DNA of 64,000 nucleotides, taken from the NCBI GenBank assembly GCA_009602725.1, contig WELB01000080.1, positions 516,795 through 580,794 of the forward strand, read 5' to 3'. Positions within the stretch are counted from its first letter, which is position 1, and every line of letters begins with the position of its first letter. The stretch comes from Spirogloea muscicola. Its lineage: Eukaryota; Streptophyta; Zygnematophyceae; Spirogloeales; Spirogloeaceae. The notes beneath the pieces are model-generated. The model worked only from the letters and a program-made list of their open reading frames with translations. It did no database searches and was not told the DNA's origin. The position numbers and the translations under genes are program-made. Shown here piece after piece: positions 1 to 8,948 of this stretch.

Positions 1-2591
1 GCGGCGCCTTCGCGGCCGCGCTGGCGGTGGGCGGGACCGACGTGGCCGCCAGCGTCGCGCGGCTGGCGCGCGGCGACGTGCGCGTGCTGGTGGCTACGCC
101 CGGCCGCCTGGCCGACGTCCTGGACCGCTGCCCGTCCCTCGACCTGCGGCGCGTCGAGGTGCTGGTGCTGGACGAGGCGGACCGCCTGCTGGACATGGGC
201 TTCCGCCCGCAGCTGGCCGCCATCCTGGACCGCCTGCCGCGCCAGCGCCGCACGGGGCTCTTCTCTGCCACACAGCCCGACGGCGTCCAGGAGCTCGTGC
301 GCGCGGGCCTGCGCAACCCCGTCCGTGTGCACGTCCACGCCCAGGCGGCCCTGCTTCCCGCCCCTCTCGGCGCTGGGCCTGCCGGCGCACCGCCATCCTC
401 GGTGGCGGACGCCTCCTCTCAGACGCCGTCTGGCCTGAGCATCGAGGTCAGCAGCATCCCGGCCCTGTCATCCATGCCACTCGCCTCCGACTCCTGGGGC
501 GGCCGTTGCCCAGGCACTTCCCTCCGCCTCTGCCGCTTCATCTCTGCTCTTTGGCTTACATGTATGTGATGCCCTGCTTTCGCCGGGGTGCTGGTCACGC
601 ACTTTCAGTACATGATTTGTGAGGCCACCGAGAAGCCATCACAGCTTGTCCACTTCCTCCAGCAGCACAAGGACAAGAAGCTCATCGTGTGAGTACACTC
701 ACATGGGCCTGATTCGTCGTCAACAGTGGCTCTGCAACCCGTGTCATCGTTGCGAGTACATCAATTATCTGCACCAGAGAGTTGCAAGCCTCACCATTCC
801 AGGCTTTTCCTTTTTCTTGCAGCTACTTTTTGACCTGCGCCTGCGTAGACTATTGGGCGCTTGCTCTTCCACTGGTACTGGATCAGTCTTGCGCCCTTCC
901 GGTGTTTGCCCTGCACGGCAAGATGAAGCAGGTCTATGATGAAGCAGGTCTATCCATGTTGACTCGCCTTGTTCATAGAATTGAGTTATGGTGAATTATG
1001 GTGCGAGCAGGCCTGAGTACTGATGCGCTCATTGTGCTCGGCAGAGGGCCAGAGAGAAGGTGCTGGCAGACTTCAGCAAGTTGGATGTAGGTGCTCTGTT
1101 CTGCACCGATGTCGCAGCCAGGGGCCTCGACATACCGGATGTAGATTGGATTGTCCAATTTGATCCCCCCCAAGACCCAACTTCATTTGTGCACCGTGTT
1201 GGTCGAACGGCTCGCATGGGGAAGAGTGGCAACGCGCTTACGTTCCTCTTGACCAAGGTATACTTTCACATGTGTTTGTAGTTCTTTCATTGTCGAGCTT
1301 CATGACATGGATAGTATTGCAACTTTCCAACAATTTCCGGTGGTGTAGCCTTCGTGAGCTTCGCTTGTACTAGATTGACTTAAAAAAGCCTAAAGACGAG
1401 GGGCATATGCAGGAGGAGTCTTATGTTGAGTTTCTAGGCATTCGGCATGTGCCTGTCTGCCCAAGGTCTAAAGCAACTGACATTCATGACATCACTTCTA
1501 AGGTAGAGATCTTCATTGTGAAGCCTGAGTGCTGCTCAGGGAGACTTCATGAAATTAGACATGAGCACAAGTCGTGGTTCATCAGTCTTATGCAGCTTCT
1601 TCTTGATATTTTTGGATGTTACCTTTGCTTGTGTGAAGAATTTTACTGAATGGTTGCTGGGCTTGCAGCTAAGAGCTGCAGCCTTGAAGGATCGTAAAGT
1701 CATGGAGACAGGCTTGCGGGCATTTGTTTCCTTTGTCCGTGGCTACAAAGAGCACCATTGCAACTACATTTTCAGGTGACTTAATGAAGAATCACATGCT
1801 CTTGACCTTCTATCAACCTTGGTGGCTGTCTCGCGTCTGCTTAACTTCCACTGATTTGCACAGGTATAAGGAATTGGACTTGGGCGATCTTGCGATTGAG
1901 TTTGGACTGCTACAACTACCTTCCATGCCAGAGCTTCGGAAGTCCAAGCTGAAAGTGTCCACCCGCTTCCAGGCAATTCCATCCATGGATTTTAATACCA
2001 TATCATACAAGTACGCAGGCCTCTGCCATCGACTTGCTCATATGGACATGTCACATGCCTGATTGTGACAATCGACATGGCTATGCAGTGCCTCCTTGCC
2101 GTGATTGACGCACTTCTCATTCTGGCAGGGACAAGGCCCGAGAAAAGCAGAGACAAAGTAACTTGGACAAGGCCATCTTGACAAAAGCATTGAGAAAACG
2201 ACCAGGGACGAAAGGACTCATCGAAGTGTCTGAAAGCAGATATGGTGGTAAAACGAAGGCCCCCAGTCACCGGCGGGATGATGTTGTTGGCTTGGACGGG
2301 GATGATGACTTGGAGGCAGACTATCGCTTGTTGCGAAAGTTGAAGAGAGGGGTAATTGACGATGAACAATTTGAGGAAGCCGTCATGAAATTTGCAAGAG
2401 TATACCCTGACAAAAAGGCCTCAGACAGTAGTGGGCTTGGAGATGGTGGCACCTCCAAAGTGGTTATAGATTCCGTAAGTCCCAAGGGACTAACCTCTTC
2501 CACTCCATCTCTTGTACATAATTCTCATACAGATTCTTTGCAAAGGACCTCTAGGAAGCATAGCCAAAAGAGGATACGACGAAAACAGTAA
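1..2591 (+). CDS. RH18: DEAD-box ATP-dependent RNA helicase, SPB4/DDX55 (plant RH18) type, 5' truncated
   Basis: ATP-dependent RNA helicase. Its yeast and human relatives (Spb4, DDX55) act in the nucleolus on pre-60S ribosomes. Exons read from sequence: 1-446, 609-688, 823-931, 1045-1257, 1413-1502, 1669-1775, 1864-2010 and 2129-2591 (stop TAA); all introns are GT-AG and 88-166 bp long, and the phases agree throughout. Visible motifs are Ib (TPGR), DEAD ([13 protein letters not shown]), SAT (GLFSAT), [20 protein letters not shown] and HRVGRTAR. They are followed by the family-specific C-terminal domain ([15 protein letters not shown]), [10 protein letters not shown] and a basic tail containing [15 protein letters not shown]. 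These match plant RH18 proteins as I remember them. The Q motif and motif I lie before the window. Exon 1 is very GC-rich and later exons are near neutral. The tail after the KLKRG motif is divergent. An exon-1 copy lies at 57340-57757. Confidence 0.93.
922..953 (+). repeat. Exact 16-bp tandem duplication across a splice donor
   Basis: GATGAAGCAGGTCTAT occurs twice in a row (922-937 and 938-953) at the end of helicase exon 3. Each copy contains the donor CAG|GTCTAT. Using the first donor (exon end 931) joins in frame to exon 4. Using the second would add 16 bases and shift the frame. Confidence 0.9.
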
Positions 2592-3252
2592 TGACCTGTT
2601 CAGACTGGGCCTCAGAGTTGAGCAGTCTACTAGACGATTGTCGTAAATGCTTCACTCTCCCACCTTTACACTGTTGTACACTGTTGTTGTTGCGCTGCAT
2701 TGTGCAATATAGCATGATTGCTGCACGATCCTGCTCGCGAAAGTGTATGAGGCTCTGTTGAGGGCATCGTGTCTAATTACCTGCTTCAGATTGTGAGGAC
2801 ATGGATGCAGTTAGTTGCACATTTCACGTCAGAACTGATAATTTGTATCCTTTCCTTATTGACAACAGTATATACTTATTGTTGGCAATGCGAATCACCA
2901 CGAGCGAATGCTATCATAACGACAAGCTAGTGGCACCGAGCTGCAATATTGATTTAGCAAGTTTGCAAATAGATGATGCAGGAGCCTGTTATTAAGACAC
3001 TCAACATCCATGAGCATGCTTATATTGCCGCTCTCGATGAAAGTCAAGCTCCTCTGAATGTCCCTTCTATTCTGAGCTTTATGGCTGTCGACTATGGTGT
3101 ACTGGGCAGCATCCGGTGGTAGGCACTTGTTCTCGCTGCTGCAACGGAAAGCTTCACTTCAGTAGCAGTGTTGTGATGCAGTTAGCCCAAGTCATCTGAC
3201 CTGCTAGATGATGTTGCCACGCAGACGACACTTGTCCCTGCCACGTGATATG
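2592..3252. other. Helicase 3' flank and spacer before the copia element
   Basis: This stretch holds the presumed 3' UTR and then lower-GC sequence with no convincing coding region. No clear poly(A) signal was found. Its last five bases (3248-3252, ATATG) are the left target-site duplication of the adjoining copia element. Confidence 0.6.
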
Positions 3253-3784
3253 TGAAACGACTCTTGCTCTGCCTGCCCTCGCCTTTCTTGATGTGCAACC
3301 TGAACCTGCTGTTCACGATCTACATTTTGTACCTGTCCTTCATGCCTTCAGCCACTTCCTGTCTTGAAGTAGGAGGACCGGCAGATCGTCCTCGTCTTGG
3401 TGCAAATGTGGACGCAGACGCAGACATGGTCACAAAGAGTTCAGAGTAACACAAAGGCTAGCCTGATTACACACAGAGCCGGCGAGCACTCAGCTCCACC
3501 TGGCCGCACACACAGCACCGTCTTGCCGCATACATAGCCGCCACGCACGCAGCACCGCCTAGTCGCACACAGAGCCGCCGCGCACGCAGCGCCGCCTCGC
3601 CGCACACAGAGCCGCCACGCACACAGCGCCGCTTTGCCGCACTCAGAGCCACAAGATTGTTCGGGCCAATAAATGTCATCTGACGGGGCCTCCCTTATCT
3701 AGGGAGACTCTCATCGGCCTAGCAGAATGAGCGGAATGGGTGATTCTACCGACCCACTGATTCACGATATTTATATTTTCAACA
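3253..3784 (-). repeat. copia-1 3' LTR
   Basis: It begins TG and ends in TTCAACA on the plus strand, giving TGTTGAA...CA in element orientation. It pairs with 7466-7994. It contains a GC-rich run of degenerate repeats of the type ACACAGAGCCGCC (about 3465-3660), also present in the other LTR. Confidence 0.92.
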
Positions 3785-3789
3785 CTTCC

Positions 3790-4524
3790 CACTAAAAATG
3801 TGAATCAGCCAAACCTAATAGACCTCTGCATCTATCAAACTTGGGCTTAGGCAACCACTTGGTCAGTATATCTGCAGTCATATCAGTAGTACTGCAGTAT
3901 TGCATTCTGATGACTCCTACTTTCTCTCTAATAAAATGATGTTGTATCTCTATATGCTTGGTACGAGCATGGGAGACAGGATTGTTAATCAATGCAATAC
4001 TGCCTTGACTATCACCGAACAGAGTGGTTGCATCGGATGAAGAGAGAAGCCCACATTCTTGAAGCAGTCTCATCAACCAGGTTGCTTCCTTTGCTGCTCC
4101 AGTAGAACCCATAGACTCTGCCTCTACACTTGAAATTGCTACAGTCTGCTGTTTTCAAACTACTGCAGCTCACTGCACCACCTCCAAGCTGAAAAATGTA
4201 GCCTCTTACTGATTTCCTGTCATCCAAGTTTCCTGCCCAATCAGCATCATAGAAACCCACCAACTCATCACATTTGTCTCCCACTGCCCGAAAAGTCAAA
4301 CAGGCATTCTTGGTTCTCTGCAGATACCTCGTGATTCTTTTCACAGCTTGCCAATGTTCTAAACCAGAATCTTCCACAAACTGAGCAACAACTCCCACTG
4401 CTGCTGCTATGTCTGGACGCGCTGCCACAGCCACATGCATCAAGCATCCCACTGCTTCTCTATAAGGTGCTTGTGCCATTTGCCTCTTTTGGTGATCATT
4501 CTTTGGTCTGTGATCCTCGCTCAA
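3790..4524 (-). mobile_element. copia-1 RNase H and end of reverse transcriptase
   Basis: Copia-type RNase H is seen as LFGDSQGSIALINNP followed by ARTKHIEIQHHFIREKV, the standard C-terminal block. Upstream is VGFYDADWAGNLDDRKS and the RT-RNase H connection with RPDIAAAVGVV. This is fossil coding sequence. Confidence 0.88.
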
Positions 4525-5155
4525 AGTTTGTCTTGTTATCCTGTGGAGTGGATATAGGATTGCAGTCTTGCATACCGAACCTGTCTAGGACTTCAGTACT
4601 GTACTTCGACAACCCCAGCTGTAGAAGCTTCTTGCCTCTATCTCTCTTCACTTGTATGCCCAAAAAGTATTCCAATGACCCTAAATCCTTAATCTTGAAT
4701 ATACCACTCAGCTCTTCCTTCACTCTCCTCACTTCAACAGCTGAATCTCCCAGAATGATCAAATCATCAACATATATTGCTAAAAACACCTTGGCAGGTT
4801 GTTCTCTCACATATACAGTGTGATCTGCTTCAGATCTCTTGAAATCTTGATGCAGTAGGAAAGTGTCCATCTGTTCATACCAAGCTCTGGTTGCCTGTTT
4901 TAGTCCATACAATCATTTCTTGAGCTTGCGAACTTTGCTCTCCTTGCCTTTGACTTCTAAACCTGCAGGTTGCTGCATATATATTTCCTCATCTAAGTCT
5001 CCGTTCAGAAAAGCTGTAGTCACATCCATCTGCTCTACTTCCAAATCATGAATAGCTGCCATGGCCAACAAACTCCTCACAGCACTATTCTTAACTACAG
5101 GAGCAAATGTCTCATTATAGTCTATTCCTTCCTTCCGTGCACAACCTTTAGCCAC
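4496..5155 (-). mobile_element. copia-1 reverse transcriptase core
   Basis: Recognisable blocks are GIDYNETFAPVVK, VEQMDVTTAFLNGDL, MYGLKQATRAWYE and the catalytic IYVDDLIIL, in the order expected for Ty1/copia RT. This is fossil coding sequence within the 3253-7994 element. Confidence 0.9.
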
Positions 5156-5272
5156 AAGGCGTGCTTTGTGTCTGTCAACAGACCCATCACTCTTGAGCTT
5201 GCTTTTGAAGACCCATTTACTAGGTATTGATTTCCTATTAGACTTCCTATTAGCGGGTAAGTCTACCAGGTC

Positions 5273-6420
5273 CTAAGTATTGATCTCATTGATGGCGTTA
5301 AGTTCTGCTTCTGCAGCTGCTTTCCACTTGACAGCTTCATCACTACTCAAGGCTTCCTGAGTAGTGAGAGGTTCATGAAGAGCAACAGCAGCAAAAACAC
5401 GAACATCTATTTTGTGACTTAACACTCCCACTGTAGCAGCGGCCTCTTCCATATCAACGCCTGTTGTCCTGGCTTCCACTTCGTTGCCAGAGTCAGATCC
5501 TGTCTCCACATCAACCACAACCTCAGTCTTTTCAGATTTAGGCCACCACTGCACAGAGTCAACTGAATCAACTATCTCTGATGGCCTTAAAGGTAAGGCA
5601 GAATAATCTGGGCTTCTCTGCTCATCAAAGACTACATCTCTGCTAAATACCATCCTCCGTTTCTCGAGATCGAATAATTTCCATCCTTTCACATGAACAC
5701 CATAGCCTACCATGACACACCGTCGGGCGTTGGGTTGAAACTTGTGCCGTGTTTCAGTTGGGATGTGCATCCACGCTGCACAACCAAATACCCTAAGATG
5801 AGTCACTGCAGGCTGCTTCCCTGTCCAGAATTGATATGGTGTCATATTCCCAATGGCATGAGTAAATTAACCTATTCTTGAGATATACTGCCGTTGCTAC
5901 TGCTTCAGCTCAAATCTCAGGTGGTGTAGAGAAATGAAAAAATCAGCACCTGGCAGTCTCCATCACACTTCTGTTCCACCTATCCGCAACGCCGTTATGT
6001 TGATGGCGGTACACCGCAGTCAACTGCCTGTGTGTACCCTGTTGCTAACAAAAGCTTTCAAATTTTTAGAGATATACTCTCCACCGTTGTCGGATCGGAG
6101 AGCCCTGACTTTTCGCCCTGTGCAACTCTACTGCAGCTTTGGAAACTCTAAATTTTTCCAACACTTCACTCTTGTTCTTCAGAGAATCTACTATACTCCA
6201 CCTGCTGGCATCATCGATGAATAAGAGTATGTATGTACTCCCTCCTAAAGATGATGTTTACATAGGTCCACAAACATCAGAGTGTACTAGGTCTACCAGA
6301 CCAGAAGCCCTATGATGTTCACCAGCATCTGGAGATAAAAGATGAAGTTTACCTTGCACACAGGCTGAACAAAACTCAGGTTCAGTAGGAACAACATTCA
6401 ATCCACGCACCAAGCTCTGT
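5273..6420 (-). mobile_element. copia-1 integrase region
   Basis: The integrase C-terminal side reads TPYQFWTGKQPAVTHLRVFGC, followed by a spacer rich in E, T and S that leads toward RT. More decayed integrase-core sequence lies up to about 6420. Assignment rests on the TPYE..GKKP..HLRVFG block typical of copia integrase. Confidence 0.8.
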
Positions 6421-6436
6421 GCTTATGCCATCCTCT

Positions 6437-7461
6437 TCACATTTGGATGCCCCAATCGTGCATGTCATTGCTTGTTTTGTGATATGGCAGTCTGATGTGC
6501 TCAACCCTGCGCCTGTTCCTGTCCCTGTTTTCCTGTCCCTGCATCTGTTCCTGTTTCTGTGCCTGTTCATTCAAAAAAAATAGATCTGTCCCTCTCCGAC
6601 CTGTAAGAGTAGGATATCCATGTTTCTCAATCACACAGAGATCATTTTCAGAAGTAACGCAATACGTAAGGCAATATTGACGACAATAGTAACATATGCT
6701 GCCATCTAGCTGATAACGTCTCCCATCGTTCCACCTAGGTCGGTCAGGAGAGTCCCTAACATGTGGCCTGTTATCTGTCTGGTATCGCCTGCCCTCATTC
6801 CACCTAGATCGGTCCAGATGATCCCTACGGTCTGGCTCCATGATGCGTCTGACCATCAAAGCTGCATTCACACCCTGCACAGCACGCCTCTGCTCTGCCA
6901 TCTCTCTCTCCTTGTAAAGAGAAGGCGAGTCAGAACAAACTCCACAGTCAAATCATCCCTGTTGTTCATCATTGTATCTCTGACAGCAGCATATTCTGAT
7001 GGCAGTCCCATCATGATGGCAAGACTCTGATGCTGGACTGGCACTTCTGCTCCAATATCATATAGCCGAAGTGCCAAGACCTCCACTCTGTTTACAATCT
7101 CCTGTATGCCTTCATCCTCTTCCTTCTTGCACTCTCTGAGGCGCATACTAAGACAGTATGCTCTATCGATGCCTCTATTCTCGAACTTTAATTTCGAGTG
7201 ATCCCAAATCTGGTTGGCTAATGGCCATTTGACTAGACCAACCAACTCTTCATCTGAAATGTTGGACATCAAGATGGCTGATGCTGTCCTGTTCTCTCTC
7301 GAAGAAGGACGACACAACCCACGTACTGGATTAGATTCGACTGCATCCCAGACTTCTCGGTACTGAAGCAATCTAGTCATCTTCCAGTTCCAAACTGGCC
7401 AACTCGTCTCTCTTGACAGCTTGGGACTAAGGACAGGAAGTGAGCCGCCCGGTGGGCCCAT
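6437..7461 (-). mobile_element. copia-1 gag region
   Basis: The first part (7461-6868) begins at an ATG that overlaps the primer site and reads like copia Gag (retrotran_gag, WNWKMTRLLQY, then a VLTRLL helix). The second part is a charged, repetitive R/Q/E/D stretch with CYYCRQYC, possibly a decayed zinc knuckle. Fossil coding sequence. Confidence 0.75.
6497..6572. repeat. Degenerate CCTGTT/CCTGTC hexamer tract in copia-1 gag
   Basis: About 75 bp made of repeated CCTGTTC, CCTGTCC and CTGTTTC units. On the coding (minus) strand it gives a run rich in Q, E, N, R and D. Confidence 0.75.
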
Positions 7462-7465
7462 AACC
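7451..7465 (-). promoter_or_regulatory. copia-1 primer-binding site, initiator tRNA-Met anticodon arm
   Basis: The plus-strand 15-mer GGTGGGCCCATAACC equals the anticodon stem-loop of eukaryotic initiator tRNA-Met. The element strand, directly next to the LTR end at 7466, is therefore complementary to the inside of that tRNA. This is the half-tRNA priming known for Drosophila copia, and it differs from the usual plant copia site, which pairs with the tRNA 3' end. Confidence 0.85.
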
Positions 7466-7994
7466 TGAAACGACTCTTGCTCTGCCTGCCCTCGCCTTTC
7501 TTGATGTGCAACCTGAACCTGCTGTTCACGATCTACATTGTGTACCTATCCTTTATGCCTTACAGCCACTTCATGTGTTGAGGTAGAAGGATCGGAAGAT
7601 CGTCCTCGCCTTGGTGCAAATGCGGACGCAGACGCAGACATGGTCACAAAGAGTTCAGAGTAACACAAAGGCTTGCCTGATAACACACAGAGCCGGCGAG
7701 CACTCAGCTCCACCTGGCCGCACACACAGCAACGTCTTTCTGCACACAGCCGCCGCGCACGCAGCGCCGCCTAGTCGCTCACAGAGCCGCCGCGCACGCA
7801 GCGCCACCTCGCCGCACACGGAGCCGCCGCGCACACAGCGCCGCTTTGCCGCACTCAGAGCCACAAGATTGTTCGGGCCAATAATGTCAGCTGCCGGGGC
7901 CTCCCTATCTAGGGAGACTCTCATCGGCCTAGCAGAATGAGCGGAATAGGTGATTCTACCGACCCACTGATTCACCATATTTCTATATTCAACA
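7466..7994 (-). repeat. copia-1 5' LTR
   Basis: Homologous along its length to 3253-3784. It is followed outside by ATATG (7995-7999), the second copy of the target-site duplication. Confidence 0.92.
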
Positions 7995-8563
7995 ATATGG
8001 TCAGCAGTCCGGTTGTAAGAGCTATTTGGTACCAATTACTAACCAGCAGTCATAATCCAGCTACGAGAGTATCGCCAGGGCTTGCATAGACATCACAGCG
8101 TGCCTTTGCTTCCACAGCCTGCCACGTGGCGGCACATCAGCCGGTTGACCATAATGGCTGCGGCGTAGCCAACAATCTTGCGTGGAGGATTTGGAGTGTG
8201 GAGAATGTAATAAGCGATGGAGTTTCTGTGTGGCCGAAAGTACCAATGGCAAGCACATTGACGATTAGTACATCACCTGCTGTTAGCTGACCTGCTCAGT
8301 AACCACGAGTCAGCACATAGAGGTCGCTTATCGACAAGCTCTTGTGCCACCAGCTAAGGCTCGGCCAGCTTTCCGGCGCAAAGCATGTGCCTGAGCTCGC
8401 TGCAAACAGGCTGACACACGATATCGCAAAAATGTAAAGTAGGCTGCCGCGAAGGCCGCCACCCGAGCGCCCACGGCCAGCCTGGGCTCTCCCAGCAGGA
8501 GAGGCCCTTCGCCTGTACCCGACGGTCTCCCAGACAGCAAGCATGCGCACTAATCATTGGCCA
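7995..8563. other. Spacer between copia-1 and the chromovirus, with a conserved peptide segment
   Basis: No gene is recognised. The minus strand at about 8300-8460 encodes a peptide with VSACLQRAQAHAL and RKAGRALAGG that recurs at 31918-32030 (minus) and about 20980-21075 (plus). An adjoining HKSLSISDLYVLTRGY stretch recurs at about 50030-50100 (minus). It may be the remnant of an unrecognised repeat. Confidence 0.6.
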
Positions 8564-8937
8564 TGTAAGGCGGCGGGCGGAGGCCCGGGGCCTTAGGACG
8601 CGGAGCTGGACTGCAAGCGAGGATCAAGAGACTGGAAGCACGATGCACAAGGCGTCTTGGATTACTGGAGGGGCAAGAGTACAGAGTGCTCGAGAGGTGA
8701 GCAGGCAGGATACAGATTGCTGGAGATGGGGGCCCAAGAGGGGCCCCCCTCCTTATATAGCCTAGCCTCACTAGGGCCTCTGTAAGATCTAGAAGTTGCA
8801 GGAGGACGTTCCCATGCCCGGGGTCCCTCGGGAACCCTCTAGAGGAGCCCAGATTAGGGTTAGGGCTGACTAGGCTGGATTTAGGCTTAGGGCGCGGGGC
8901 GCCGGCTCGAGCTCGGGCTAGGGCGCGATTCATGACA
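8564..8937 (-). repeat. gypsy-1 3' LTR
   Basis: Ends TGTAAGG... and ...TTCATGACA on the plus strand. It contains a TATATAA-type box (about 8755 on the minus strand) and a short telomere-like TTAGGGTTAGGG run at about 8854-8866. Confidence 0.95.
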
Positions 8938-8948
8938 GGACCCCCCCC

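Larger units (their letters stand above)
3253..7994 (-). mobile_element. Ty1/copia LTR retrotransposon, full length, broken (copia-1)
   Basis: A 4.74-kb element in minus orientation, bounded by similar LTRs of about 530 bp and an exact 5-bp target-site duplication, ATATG (3248-3252 and 7995-7999). The order is that of copia elements: 5' LTR 7466-7994, primer site 7451-7465, gag about 6440-7461, integrase about 5270-6420, reverse transcriptase about 4140-5160, RNase H about 3790-4140, 3' LTR 3253-3784. The coding part is broken in roughly half a dozen or more places, so this copy is a fossil. The LTRs differ at a modest number of sites, suggesting moderate age. Confidence 0.93.

Noticed and set aside
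94-396. Minus-strand frame opposite helicase exon 1
   Set aside because: It is a shadow of a GC-rich exon; the plus strand carries the clear DEAD-box motifs.
3465-3680. Repeated ACACAGAGCCGCC units as a coding repeat
   Set aside because: They are part of both copia-1 LTRs and code for no recognisable protein.
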